A stretch of DNA of 64,000 nucleotides. Origin: Clitoria ternatea. Lineage: Eukaryota > Streptophyta > Magnoliopsida > Fabales > Fabaceae. Shown one piece after another: positions 1-12,495 of this stretch. Each line of letters begins with the position of its first letter. The stretch's first letter is position 1. Location: NCBI GenBank assembly GCA_037962975.1, contig CM075670.1:231840242-231904241 (forward strand), read 5' to 3'. Made by a program: the position numbers and the translations under genes. The notes below the pieces were generated by a model. That model was not told the DNA's origin. It made no database searches and saw nothing but the letters and a program-made list of their open reading frames with translations.

Positions 1-360
1 TTAAAAAAAATATATTTTTTTGAATTTTTTTTGAATTTTTTTAATAAATACAAATGAGTAATCATTTACTCTTATGGAAACATAAATTATTTATTACACA
101 TGTGGCAAGAAATAAAGTATCCAAAAAAGAAAAATTGCTACCCATGTTATAAGAAGCAAGAGGGTAGTCACAAAATATCGTTTTCCTTCCCTCATTCTTT
201 CCACTTGGCTTCGGCATCCATCAGCCATTGCTTGAGAGAAATGAAGAAAGTTGATGAAATGAGAGGTGTGGTAGGAAATGAAGAGGGATTGAGTATTTAT
301 AGAAATGGGGAAGAGTTACTATTCTAACGGTCATTAATGCAATTTTTAATATTATTTTTT
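1..360. other. AT-rich flank with promoter-like segment on minus strand
   Basis: No gene is supported here. On the minus strand a TATAAATAC box lies at 293-301, followed by a CT-rich stretch and an ATG near 230, which is the layout of a small transposon or gene promoter. The reading frames are short and look like chance. Confidence 0.25.
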
Positions 361-1191
361 TTAATATGATCCGGGTTGGCAACCTGGAATGGACGAGGTT
401 CTAAGTATCGCACCACGTCACCAATAAGAATTGGTAAATCATAACCGGGGTCTGAAATCATTAGTCAACTATGGACATTTCTCTCCACCCCGGTCGATAA
501 TTAAGCATTGGAGAATCTTTTGCAGGTTCACCTCCGGTGTGTCTTGAAGTTCGAGTACGGATCAGTTTTCACTAACTTGAAGAACCTCAGATTCCCACCG
601 ATCTGAGGTATAAAATACCGTACTCCACTGAGGCTGTGCAAACTTAGAGTTGGTGAGGTAACACCGGCCAAGAGACCGTGCTAGGACCCTGGTTAATACA
701 GTCAACATTGACTCCGGATTCTATACTCTTTTTTTTTACTTACATATTTTAGTATGTATATTTTGCTGGACAAAATAGGTGTTCACACTCTTTTACTGAT
801 GACGTCTCTCATCCGTTATGGGTCTTCCTATTTGATTGTTAGCTTTAAATCTCTTTTTTGAAAGTGTCATTATCCAAGTGGTGGCCTGAGTGGTGTTTCT
901 TCCTCGTTGTATGATGTTCCTCTAAGGAGGGGCTCTCCTAGTTTATTCACGGGAATAAAGGCACTTGGAAATCGTTACTAATGAATTTTGTCGAGTGATG
1001 GTTTGTCGTAACCCTTGAGTTGCTTACTCAGAGTTTTAAGATCTCATTTACCATTATCTTGAAGGAGATAATTTTGATTCCTCCGGAGCGGGCATGTCTC
1101 ACTCGAGTCTTGAGAGTCTTGAGAAGTTGTTTCTTGGGTAAGCGTATATCACATGGGTTTCACGCTCTCATTAGCATGTTTTAAGGACGTG
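361..1191 (+). repeat. LTR-like, GC-richer fragment of an unclassified retroelement
   Basis: This stretch is richer in GC than its flanks. It holds a TATA-like box (609-617, TATAAAATA) and no open frame. It leads straight into two tandem arrays. Arrays of this kind are known from the 3' untranslated regions of Tat/Ogre-type gypsy elements, so it may be part of one; I see no coding domain or paired LTR to prove it. Confidence 0.3.
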
Positions 1192-1703
1192 TTGCCGAGA
1201 GCTCATTCTTGTCTTCAAAATTGCCGAGAGCTCAAACTCGGGCTTGTGTTCAGAATTGCTGAGAGCTTGTGCTCGGACTTATTTTTAGAATTGCCGAGAG
1301 CTCGTGCTCGGGCTTGTCTTCAGAATTGTTGAGAGCTCGTACTCGAGCTTATCTTCAATATTGTCGAGAGCTCGTGCTCGAGCTTGTCTTCAGAATTGCC
1401 GAGAGCTCGTGCTCAGGCCTATCTTCAATATTGTCGAGAGCTTGTGCTCAGGCTTGTCTTCAGAATTGCCGAGAGCTCATGCTCTGGCTTATCTTCAATA
1501 TTGCTGAGAGCTTGTGCTCGGGCTTGTCTTCAGAATTGCCAAGAGCTCGTGCTCGGGCTTATCTTCATAATTGCCGAGAGCTCGTGCTCGGGCTTATCTT
1601 CAATATTGCCGAGAGCTTGTGCTCGGGCTTGTCTTCAGAATTACCGAGAGCTCGTGCTTGGGCTTTTCTTCAATATTGTCGAGAGCTTGTGCTCGAGTTT
1701 TAT
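1192..1703 (+). repeat. Tandem array, 35-bp unit, about 15 copies
   Basis: Units start with TTGCCGAGAGCTC or a variant at 1192, 1221, 1256, 1291 and then every 35 bp to 1676. The first unit is 29 bp and the rest keep the 35-bp period. The core is GAGAGCTCGTGCTCGGG followed by CTTGTCTTCAGAA or CTTATCTTCAATA, and these two endings tend to alternate, so a 70-bp higher-order unit may be present. Open frames across it are products of the repeat and not genes. Confidence 0.95.
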
Positions 1704-2273
1704 CTTTACGTATGAGAGTCATACATCGAGTAGACATATACTACTTGGGTCTCTCGTTTTCTTCACGTATGAGAGTCGTGTACCGAGTAGACGTACATTA
1801 CTCCGGTCTCTCATTTTCTTCACGTATGAGAGTCGTGCACCGAGTAAACGTACATTACTCGGGTCTCTTGTTTTCTTCACATATGAGAGTCGTGCACCGA
1901 GTAAAAGTACATTACTCGGGTCTCTCGTTTTCTTCACGTATAAGAGTCATGCACCGAGTAGACATACACTACTCAGGTCTCTCGTTTTCTTCACGTATTA
2001 GAGTCGTGCACTGAGTAAATGCACATTACTCAGATCTCTCGTTTTCTTCACATATAAGAGTCGTGCACTGAGTAAACATACATTACTCGGGTCTCTCATT
2101 TTCTTCATGTATGAAAGTCGTGCACCGAGTAAACGTGCATTACTCGGGTCTCTCGTTTTCTTCACGTATGAGAGTCGTGCACTAAGTAAACGTACATTAC
2201 TCGGGTCTCTCGTTATCTTCACGTATGAGAGTCGTGCATCGAGTAAACGTACATTACTTGGGTCTCTCGATAG
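1704..2273 (+). repeat. Tandem array, 57-bp unit, 10 copies
   Basis: Ten units start at 1704, 1761, 1818, 1875, 1932, 1989, 2046, 2103, 2160 and 2217 with no length change. Each starts CTTCACGTATGAGAGTCG and holds CCGAGTAAACGTACATTACT followed by CGGGTCTCTCG. Because 57 is a multiple of three, frames stay open on both strands, which explains the repetitive open frames here. The unit differs from the 35-bp array that it directly abuts. Confidence 0.96.
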
Positions 2274-2321
2274 TGACAACCACTCCTCTATGCATTCTGA
2301 TTGATCAAGCGCTGAGTAATT

Positions 2322-2636
2322 ATGCGAGTCCTTCCTTCACGGGGATCCAAGTTTGATGTGCCTAAAAGCAAGAGACTGATGAAATTCATTTCCAAGAGAC
2401 AGTTGTGTTGTAAGTGGTGGGGCAAACATGTTAAGTGTAGAAATATCGATCCACGTGCCTCTCTCCAAGATGTCGTCTTTGGTGATTATCAACTTGAGGA
2501 CGAGATTGATTATAAACACATGGATTGTGACAATTGGGAGCTTCTAAATTTTCTCACAAGTTGGGAGTTGTTTGACGTGTTACACATTGTTGGTCAAGAT
2601 TCAGAGATTGAAATTGATATCAACGGGCCTGTGTAA
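2322..2636 (+). CDS. Hypothetical 104-aa open frame, unrecognised
   Basis: This frame starts just after the 57-bp array and reads 104 codons with a varied, protein-like composition (for example CCKWWGKHVKCRN near residues 29-41 and a W- and D-rich second half). I do not recognise the family. It could be a remnant exon of the repeat element that carries the tandem arrays, or a piece of the broken gene to its right. No splice structure or conserved motif supports function. Confidence 0.25.
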   Translation: MRVLPSRGSKFDVPKSKRLMKFISKRQLCCKWWGKHVKCRNIDPRASLQDVVFGDYQLEDEIDYKHMDCDNWELLNFLTSWELFDVLHIVGQDSEIEIDINGPV

Positions 2637-2812
2637 TGATGAAAACATCTACATTGAGAGTTACGGGCTCACTGCATGAGCGCATAAAATTGTTCTCAGC
2701 TTATGGAGTATATGCTAGGATGTTCACGTGACTTTTCTTCAATAAGAAAACTGGAAAAATGCTTTTAGACTCTCTTTAAGCAGAAGGTGGAAACTATGAT
2801 ATTGAATTATAC

Positions 2813-3363
2813 TTGCAGGAAGGCCACAGACAGGAGTCGATGCTTTGGTTGTAGAGACACATACACTTCTCACGAAAATAAGCGGAATGGAAAAGTACTC
2901 TTCCCAATTTACTTCATAAGGATGGGCCCCCGTAAAAGTAGACCAGTGAAGATCCAATGGAGATGGATTCTTTATTTCTCTCTGGGTACTTCAACACAAT
3001 GTTTGGATCTTAATGTCTATCTTATTAGGCTCTTCAATCTTCATTATGATCACTCTTTCTGTCCGGACAGGTTCTTCAAGTTGTTCCCTCTTCCTGGTGA
3101 ATTGAAACAAGTTCTTCAAGTCGTTCCTTCTTCCTTCTTCAGCTGAAACAACAACAAGTTGAAGGGGCATTGCGATCATTGTTGAGTGATGAGAGTCGAG
3201 AAATGTGTTTGAAGTTGCATTGTTGTGTTCCATTTGATCTCTAAGGTAAAGAAAAGAATATAATACTCTTTATTTGCAGTCTAATCAAATATGTGTATAA
3301 CATTTACCCCACACATGCATGTACCAACCAAACATATTGTATGAGCCAGGTACCAGTAGTCAT
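2813..3363 (+). pseudogene. Left part of a broken, unidentified gene
   Basis: Protein-like stretches appear in different frames. Near 2821-2910 one frame reads a coherent segment containing VETHTLLTKISGMEKY. From 3280, after an acceptor-like TTATTTGCAG, a frame runs open to the solo LTR at 3364 and ends in MSQVPVV. Reading across the LTR, with one copy of its 5-bp duplication removed, the same frame continues at 14774 with AHSTSLTISESLTE. The intron-like gap before 3280 is only about 35 bp and several stops and shifts occur upstream, so the locus was probably already decaying. I cannot name the gene. Confidence 0.4.
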
Positions 3364-4113
3364 TGTGACACCCAAAACCCAAATTATAAATTTCAATTAA
3401 TTAACCCAAATTTTTGAAATAAATTTTTCGCGTTTAAAGAATCATTTTAAAATTCGTAATTTAAATTCCGAGGTCACATAAAAATTGATAAATGCGAAAT
3501 ATTATCATGCTTATTAGTCGTGAACGAATAAAACATAATATATTTATATAACAGAAATGATTAATATGATTGCAGTACGAGGTACCTAATATTATTACAA
3601 CACATTAAAAGTCAAATGAAGTCAAAGTACAAGCAATAAAACATAAAAGCTTCATCAATTTCATCACTCGTCATTCTGTGAAGCATGCACTGTAAAAATA
3701 ATATAAGAGTGGGATAGAATATAGAATGAATATAAAATAAGTACAATTGTACAAACACAATCAACAAACAATTATGATGTGATGAATATGCCAAACAAGG
3801 TCATTTACATTTAATAATCTTTAATTTGGCCAAATGATGTCATGCTGGATCCATTTTGGTTTAGTGGAAATACTGCAGTAAAAAGTCTCATAAAGACACA
3901 AGTAGGACTTAGCATAATGCCACAAATCCCTACCATTCGTAGCGCTCAAGTACCAAAGTACACAAGTAGGACTTAACATATACCATGAATCCTTACCCTT
4001 CATGGCCCTCAATGAAAATAAGGCTTTAACTCATCATAGAGTAACCCCCCACCAGGGCCGGCAATCATGGAACCCCTAAATTCCATGGTGCGTCCAAATG
4101 CTTATGATGCATG

Positions 4114-5360
4114 TGTTAGGGAATCCCTAGAACATAAGCAGCGGAAAAATAGGGATTCCATAGGATTTGCAAAGTGCCGTGTTTCAAAGCACAAAACAAA
4201 CACAAAAAAAAATCATTTTGGATTACCTCTTGCAGAACACCGAAGCAGTCATAGCCTCGTCCTTTAGGAGTCCACACGAGCACTCCCACCAGAATCGCAA
4301 CACTTGCCAACTGCTAGTTTGACGACGTGTATCTCTTGTAACTTTTGTGAATTTGTGTCTCACTTTAGTGAACGGCCTATGAGCATCTTATGCTCTATTT
4401 ATAGGCTTAGGTTTAACCTAATTTGTTCTCTCTAAAGAGTGGACTCCTTACTAATTCTAAATGAGTTAGGCCCAATAGCTTTATTTTAGTCCAACTAAAA
4501 TAAAACAAAACATTTTCTGATAGGCTTACTCTATGTGTGTGACCCTATAGGTAAAATACAGCGGCATCTAGCAATGTATCATTATGTCCGAATATTATTT
4601 AATATCAATATAACCTATAAGTTATAATTATTTAATATGTTTGTTCCTTTTGTCACGATATCCTAATTGGGCCCAAGGCATGGTCGCGTCATCCTTGTAC
4701 GGCCCAATTTATTTTACTTGATACTGGAATAGACTTGATCCGAATAAATATCTAATATTTATTCTTTCTACCATGGCCATGCGTTTTCTTAGTCTTACTC
4801 CATTAAGTGGCCTATAGATATCACTCCTATCACATAGGAGAGACAAATCTCATCTACATCACTCACATCCCTCTGCATAATTTGTTCATTGCCTAATCAC
4901 AACCTTTATAGTCCTCTTGTTACAGAAGACGTTTAATTGTATTAAAATAACAAACTCCTATATAGGAATCGTAGTGACTTCAGGTCGAAGGACTACATAT
5001 ACCATTATCACATTGAAAATCGTTTATAACATTCATGTAACGATCCGTGCAACGTTCTCATGGTGGGTCTGTCCAATACATCATTACTCTTAATGTGTAC
5101 CCGTGTGAAGACTTGATATCATCTATATCTATGATCTATGAGATCAGGTCATCAGTACACTCACACACTAGTCTCAATGTATTTACATGTTCCCATGTAA
5201 ATACTTGACTAGGGACATTTTAGGAATAACTTTCATATGACCTATTACTCCAAGGATAAATATGTTTTAAAATAATTTTAAACTAAAATACTTATTTTAT
5301 TGATAAGTAGAAAAATGATACAAATGAAAAAACATAAAGCTCATAGTGCATACACTAACA
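4114..5360 (-). repeat. 3' LTR of the copia element (1247 bp)
   Basis: It matches 11200-12495 along its whole length with scattered substitutions. It lacks about 46 bp present in the sister LTR near 11646-11693. On the minus strand a TATAAATAG-type box near 4395-4403 is a probable promoter. It ends CTAACA at 5360 next to the purine-rich tract. Confidence 0.93.
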
Positions 5361-5374
5361 ATCTCCTACTTGCA

Positions 5375-8300
5375 CTAGAGCCAATCAGACATTTGCCTAA
5401 TGCCTAATGATCTAGTGTGCCCCTCATGTTTTTGTTGTGTAAGAGGTTTTATGAGTGGATCAGCAATGTTCTCATCAGTATGCACCTTACATATCTTTAC
5501 ATCTCCTCGGTCAAGAATCTCTCGAATGAGATGAAATCGCCTAAGTATATGCTTGGATTGTTGATGTGATCTAGGTTCCTTAGCTTGTGCGATTGCTCCA
5601 CTATTATCACAGTAGAGACTTATAGGGTCCACAATGCTAGGAACAATCCCAAGTTTTGTTATTAACTTCTTGATCCATACTGCCTCTTTTGCAGCATTTG
5701 AGGCAGCAATATACTCAGACTCTGTAGTAGAATCAGCAACTGCCTCTTGCTTTGAACTCTTCCAACTTACAGCGCCACCATTTAGACAAAACACATACCC
5801 AGATTGAGATCTTGAGTCATCCTTATCAGTTTGGAGGCTAGAGTCAGTATAACCTTTTACAATGAGCTCTTCTTCCCCTCCATATATCAAGAATGAATCC
5901 TTAGTTTTTCTTAAGTACTTCAGGATATTCTTGACAGTAGTCCAGTGACTTTCACCGGGATTAGACTGGTATCTACTTGTCATGCTTAAAGCGTACGAGA
6001 CATCTGGTCGGGTATATATCATGGCATACATGATTGATCCAATAACAGATGCATATGGAATCTTATTCATCCATTCTCTCTCTTCTTTAGTGGAAGGAGA
6101 TTGAGCTTTTGATAAGCTTATGCCATGAGCCATAGGCAAAGTTCCTTTCTTGGAATCTTGCATGTTAAACCTTTTTAACACTTTGTCTATGTATGTATTC
6201 TAACTTAGGCCAAGAAGTTTTCTTGATCTATCTCTATAGATCTTAATTCCCAACACGTAGGTTGCTTCACCTAAGTCTTTTATAGAAAAATAGCTTCCCA
6301 ACCAACTCTTCACAGACTGAAGAGTAGGAACGTCATTTCCAATAAGTAGTATGTCATCAATATACAGGACCAGAAAAACAATTATGCAGTCATTAACCTT
6401 TGTGTAGACACAAGGTTCATCCTCATTTTTAGTAAAGCCAAATTGTTTAACAGCTTCATCAAAACGAAGATTCTAGCTTCTGGAAGCTTGCTTAAGTCCA
6501 TATGTGGAACGTTGTAGTTTGCACACCTTCCTGGATGCTTCAGCCTTAAAAAAGCCTTCAGGTTGTGTCATGTACACTTCCTCAAGAAGATTTCCATTAA
6601 GGGAAACAGTCTTGACATCCATTTGTCATATCTCATAATCATGGTATGCAGCAATAGCAAGCAGAATCCAAACAGACTTTAGCATAGCAGTTGGGGAAAA
6701 AGTTTCATCATAGTCTATACCATGTATTTTCTTGAAACCTTTAGCCACCAACCTTGCTTTAAAGGTACTTATATTACCATCCATGTCAGTTTTCTTTTTG
6801 AAAACCCACTTGCATCCTATAGGTTTTACCCCTTCAGGTGCATCAACCAAGTTCCAAACTTAATTAGTGTACATGGAGTCCATTTCAGATTCCATGGCTT
6901 TTAGCCATTTCTCAGATTCTGAACTTGCAATGGCCTCTTCATAAGATGTTGGCTCATTTTTATCCATTAGGAATACATCTCCTTCCTGAGTTACAAGAAA
7001 TCCATATCTTTCAGGTTGTTGACGCATTCTACCTGATCTACGCAAGTCTTGTGCTACTGGAGCTGGTGTTATCACAACATTTTGTGGGTTCTGCTCCATT
7101 TCCACCATTGGTTCTTCAATGCCTTGTGAGTCTTGAATTTCTTCAAGTTCTACTTTCCTTCCACTGATTCTTGTAGAGATGAATTCCCTTTCTAAGAATA
7201 CAGCATTCCAAGCAACAAACACTTTGCCCTCGGTAGGATTGTAAAAATAATAACCCTTAGTTTCTTTTGGGTATCCCACAAAAAAACATTTATCTGACTT
7301 GGGCCCGAGTTTATCAGAACTTTGACGCTTAACATAAGCTTCACAGCTACAAATCTTAAGAAAAGACATACTAGGTCGTTTCCCAGTCCATATCTCATAT
7401 GGTGTCTTTATAACAGCCTTTGATGGAACACGGTTAAGTGTGAAAGTTGCTGTCAACAAAGCATGTCCCCAGAATGAGTTAGGGAGGTCAATTTGACTCA
7501 TCATTGATCGAACTATGTCCAACAAGGTTCTATTTTTCCGCTCAGAAACCCCATTCCATTTTGGTGTTCCCGGGGGAGTAAGTTGAGATATAATCCCACA
7601 CTCTTTAAGATATTCATCAAACTCTAGTCTCAAATATTCACCACCTCGATCGGATCGAAGTGCTTTAATTGTCTTGCCAAGTTGGTTCTCTACTTCATGT
7701 TTAAACTCCTTAAACTTTTCAAAGGATTCTGATTTATGTTTCATGAGAAACCCAAATCCATATCTACTAAAATCATCAGTAAAAGTGATGAAGTAACTAA
7801 AACCTCCCCTAGCCATTGTCCCTATGGGCCTACATACATCACTATGTATCAAGCCAAGAAGATCACTCGCCCTTTCACCTTTTCCGGTAAATGGGGTCTT
7901 AGTCATCTTCCCTAATAAACAAGATTCGCATGTATCTATTGATTCAAAATCAAAAGATTCTAAATATCCATCTTGATGGAGTTTAGAAATACGTTTCTCA
8001 TTTATATGTCCTAGGCGACAATGCCAAAGATAAGTTGGGTTTAAATCATTTGTTTTAACCCTTTTAGTATTAATGTTATAGATAGGGGTTTCGAGATCTA
8101 GAACATAAAGTCCATTACTCAAATTTGCACAACAATAAAACATGTCATTTAAATAAACAGAACAACTATTATTCTTTATTATAAAGGAAAACCCTTTCTT
8201 ATCAAGACAAGAAACAGAAATAATGTTTCTCCTTATTGCCGGAACAAAATAACAATTGTCCAATTCAAGGACTAACCCTGAGGGCAAGGATAAAAAATAA

Positions 8301-9352
8301 GTCCCTACAGCTAATGCAGTAACTCTTGCTCCATTTCCAACACGTAGGTCTACCTCGCCCTTCATCAACTGCCTACTCCTTCTTAGATCCTGCACATTAA
8401 GACAAATGTGAGATCTACATCCAGTATCTAATACCCATGATGTTGCAGTTGACATGTTAATTTCTATAACAAAAATACCTGAAGTGGAAGTCTCACTTCC
8501 CTTCTTCTTAAGCTCTTCTAGGTACTTTGGACAGTTTCTCTTCCAGTGTCCCTTTTGTCCACAATGGTGACATTTACCTTCCTTAGCCACCCTGCCCACA
8601 TGTTTTAAGGCTGATGTACTTGGCTTATCCTTGCCTTTCCAAATTTTCTTGCCATTTCCTGCAATAGCCTTTCCTTTGCCTTTATACATGCCCTTTCCTT
8701 TACCTTTGCCAGAATTGACCATCATTATGGCCTTGCCCTTTCCTTTAGAAATATTGGGCTCAGCAGTCCTCAACATATTGAGTAGTTCTAGCAATGTTTT
8801 GTCCAATGCATTCATGTTATAATTCATGATGACTGACTTAAAACTATCAGGTAATGATTTTAAAATGAGATCGGTAGCTAACTTCTGAGGGAAGGGGAAT
8901 CCTAGCCTAGCTAGATTCTCCAAGTACCTAATCATTTTGAGCACATGAGGTCCTACAGAACCTCCCTCTTCAAGTCTACAGCTAAATAGGGCTGAGGAAA
9001 CTTCATATCTTTCTTGGTCAACTTGACCTTGATATAGCTTCCTTAGGTTTTCGATCATATCGAAAGCCTCCATGTACTCATGTTGCTTCTGAAGCTCAGG
9101 AGACATGGTAGCCAACATAAGGCATTGGACATCTAAAGCATCATCCTGATGCTTCTTATAAGCATCCTTGTCAGCTTTAGAGGCGTTTGCAGCAGGTGGT
9201 TCTGGAATTAGACTTTCCAAGACATACTACTTTTTCTCTTGTTTGAGGACAATCCTCAAGTTTCTATACCAGTCAAGGAAGTTAGAACCAGATAATTTTT
9301 CCTTGTCTAGGATTGATTGCAACGAAAGGTTCGAAGGTGTGTTTGATGTCAT
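5375..9352 (-). pseudogene. copia gag-pol polyprotein with five in-frame stops
   Basis: One frame runs from an ATG at 9352 to a stop at 5375-5377, about 1326 codons, with no frameshift. In order it shows a UBN2-type gag; a CCHC knuckle (CHHCGQKGHWKRNC); a protease with VLDTGC; a GAG-pre-integrase and integrase (HSDVCRPI, DRGGEY); RT (YIDDILLIGND near 6345); and RNase H (TESEYIA). Stops interrupt it at 9227-9229, 6860-6862, 6626-6628, 6473-6475 and 6200-6202. From family context these fit Gln, Gln, Trp, Trp and Gln codons, each changed by one C-to-T or G-to-A step. It cannot make a full polyprotein, but the frame is otherwise well preserved. Confidence 0.93.
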
Positions 9353-11186
9353 GGTTATCTAAAACAGAAAATATGTAGTAAGTATCATTTTCAAAACATA
9401 TTTAAATTATGGTCATTTAAATTAAATATGTCTCCCACTATTTTGATTCAAAACAAAATACCCTCCACGAATTAGAAAATCCCGTTGGAAGATTTTCTAA
9501 TGGGCTAAGATCCATAATTTCCCAAGTGTTAAGTCAGCTTTGGCTAATCACCTAAAACTTGGTTATTTAGGTAGGAAACTTTTTCCAATTGTATCTTTAT
9601 ACAACTCTTAGTCATTGGGTTAAGTAACCATTACTGATTATTCATCTTATGAATATTTAGCCCAATGTTTACGCCTCTAAGTTATATTCAATCCAATTGA
9701 AAACTTAGTAAAGTTAAAGCCCAATAAAACAGTTTGGATATTACCATTATCCCATCGCGTCTTACTAATATAAACGATAGTGCCCTGTTTTGGCAGACCC
9801 ACTATTTATTGACATTAGTGTTGACGAGTGTACTTATTGGAATGCGTTTATAACTTAATATTATTTTGAAGGATTTTAATTTATTTTTAAATTACCGTCT
9901 TTGTTAAACACTTTAACACAATAAAATTATCCCCAAAGCATGCAAACGAGATTGTGAGATGGTTATGGTCTTCCTAGAAGAAAAAATAAACAAATAAATA
10001 AACCTAGAGGAACTATATTACCATGGCTTCATGAAGTCCTACTTCTTGAATCCATCATCCTTTTAGAGTCACCACTCCTTGGTTTTCTTCTAAGTCTCTA
10101 CTTTGTTGGCCCGATCAAGATTACATGATTAAATAGAAACTCGCTTTACATAAGAGTGAAGGGTTGAGAAGAGAAATATAACAGAATAGAGAGAGGCACA
10201 ACACGCAGGCTGTATTTAAATAAAATAACTAAGACCATAACCATTCACCATGCAACGTGTTAATTAATTGATTATAACCCATTTAAAAGCATTAAAAGAG
10301 TAATTAATTTTTAAAAACAGGCAATTAAACACGTGGGGTCGGTAATAAGGCGCTACGCAGAAAAATTAGTACTGTAGTCAGGTTGGTTCCCAGGAAAGAG
10401 AGGTGGGTCCAGTATGACCACTTAAGTACCAAGTCTTTCCTAGCCAGAACGTCCCACTGCCCATTAACAGCTCTAAAATTTTGGCTAGGGTTTCAACCAT
10501 TTTAAAACCCTAATTCCTTATTGCGAATGCTTCACAACACAGCCGTCAAGGCACATGGAGGCAGCGTCGTCTAGGGTTTCAAAACCTAGAATTCAATTTG
10601 CGCTAATGCCAACATGAAATGCCTTTCCATGACGGCCGTCTAGGTTTCAACTCTTGAACCCTAGATTAAGGAACGGCCAAGGTTTAACACTTAAACCTTA
10701 TCACTCAACGCCCTATAACATGAACCATTCATGTTCGAAGATCAACTCAATTGATTCATAATTTGTACGATGACTATCATATGAGTAAAACACATATCAA
10801 ACACGAAAATTGTATAAACTCATACATCATACAAATTTAAACTGCAACAACATACATACTAAAATTGAGAAACTCTATAACATGCATCATATACAATTTA
10901 CAAAGAATAACTCAAAATTATATGTATCATGCCAAAACAGAGGTCATGCCATATACATGATTAATCATTGTAATAATATGCATCATATGTGATAACTCAA
11001 AATAGCAACATAATCATGCTTGTTCATTTTTGAATCCTAGTTTCACAAAACATTTTTGTAAAACAAAAATGCAAAGCTTTAAACAAGAAACGATTTCGCA
11101 AATCATATTTTCTAAAAGCTCTTGCAAACAAAAATATATCATCATAAAACACAAACAAATGCCCAAAACATGGTTTTTGTAACCTG
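9353..11186 (-). other. Unusually long untranslated leader of the copia element
   Basis: About 1.8 kb separates the primer-binding site from the gag ATG. It has no long frame. On the minus strand it contains AAACCCTAG-type motifs (about 10,480-10,690), often seen near plant gene starts, and a TATTTAAATACAG box near 10,211-10,223. It may hold captured host sequence or an older insertion; this is inference. Confidence 0.55.
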
Positions 11187-11198
11187 GCTCTGATACCA
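11187..11198 (-). promoter_or_regulatory. Primer-binding site (initiator Met tRNA)
   Basis: The minus strand reads TGGTATCAGAGC one base inside the 5' LTR. This is the classic plant retroelement primer site complementary to the 3' end of initiator methionine tRNA. Confidence 0.95.
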
Positions 11199-11199
11199 C

Positions 11200-12495
11200 T
11201 GTTAGGGAATCCCTAGAACATGAGCAGCGGAAAAATAGTGATTCCATAGGATTTGCAAAGTGCCGTGTTTCAAAGCACAAAACAAACACAAAAAAAAATT
11301 CGTTTTGGATTACCTCTTGCAGAACACCAAAGCAGTCATAGCCTCGTCCTTTAGGAGTCCACACGAGCACTCCCACCAGAATCGCAACACTTGCCAACTG
11401 CTAGTTTGACGGCGTGTAGCTCTTGCAACTTTTACGAATTTGTGTCTCACTTTAGTGGACGGCCTATGAGCATCTTATGCTCTATTTATAGGCTTAGGTT
11501 TAACCTAATTTGTTCTTTCTAAAGAGTGGGCTCCTTACTTATTCTAAATGAGTTAGGCCCAATAGCTTTATTTTAGTCCAACTAAAATAAAACAAAACAT
11601 TTTCTGATGGACTTACTCTATGTGTATGACCCTATGGGTAAAATATCCCGTTATATTAATAATAAATTATTTTATTATTAATATAAAATAAGAGCGGCAT
11701 CTAGCAATACATTATTATGTCTGAATATTATTTAATATCAATATAACCTATAAGTGATAATTATTTAATATGTTTGTTCCTTTTGTCACGATATCCTAAT
11801 TGGGCCCAAGGCATGGTCGCGTCATCCGTGTACGACCCAATTTATATTACTTGATACCGGAGTAGATTTGATCCGAATAAATATCTAATATTTATTTTTT
11901 CTAGTATGGCCATGCGTTTTCTTAGCCTTACTCCATCAAGTGGCCTATAGATATCACTCCTATCACATAGGAGAGACAAATCCCATCTACATCACTTACA
12001 TCCCTCTACATAATTTGTTCATTGCCTAATCACAACCTTTATAGTCCTCTTGTTACAGAAGACGTTTAATTGTATTAAAACAATAAACTCCTCATGTAGG
12101 AATCGTAGTGACTTTAGGTCGAAGGACTACATATACCATTATCACATAGAGAATCGTTTATGACATTCATGTAACGATCCATGCAACGTTCTCATGGTGG
12201 GTCTGTCCAGTACATCATTACTCTTAATGTATACCCGTGTGAAGACTTGATATCATCTATATCTATGATTTGTGAGATCAGGTCATCAGTACACTCACAC
12301 ACTAGTCTCAATGTATTTACATGTCCCCATGTAAATACTTGACTAGGGACATTTTAGGAATAACTGTTATATAACCTATTACTCCAAGGATAAATATGTT
12401 TTAAAATAATTTTAAACTAAAATACTTATTTTATTGATAAGCAGAAAAATGATACAAATGAAAAAAACATAAAGCTCATAGTGCATACACTAATA
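11200..12495 (-). repeat. 5' LTR of the copia element (1296 bp)
   Basis: This is the sister of 4114-5360, differing by a few percent in the stretches I compared. It keeps a perfect 15-bp inverted repeat (11651-11665 against 11672-11686, 6-base loop) that is missing in the other LTR. Its outer end reads TAATA where the other reads TAACA, followed by the GCATG duplication. Confidence 0.93.

Larger units (their letters stand above)
4114..12495 (-). mobile_element. Full-length Ty1/copia retrotransposon, degenerate coding region
   Basis: The element has two LTRs (4114-5360 and 11200-12495), each starting TGTTAGGGAATCCC; the inner one ends CACTAACA and the outer CACTAATA. GCATG lies on both sides (4109-4113 and 12496-12500). 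A primer-binding site complementary to initiator-Met tRNA sits at 11187-11198 and a purine-rich tract borders 5361 on the minus strand, which fixes the direction of transcription. The gag-pol order of gag, protease, integrase, RT and RNase H is that of Ty1/copia. It is inserted in a solo LTR, so it is younger than that LTR. Confidence 0.95.

Noticed and set aside
1269..2304. Six overlapping frames of 65 to 205 codons
   Set aside because: They follow the 35-bp and 57-bp unit periods exactly and encode only the repeat.
11014..11397. A 127-codon minus-strand frame resembling one at 4116-4310
   Set aside because: The shared part is copia LTR sequence and the remainder is the element's leader.
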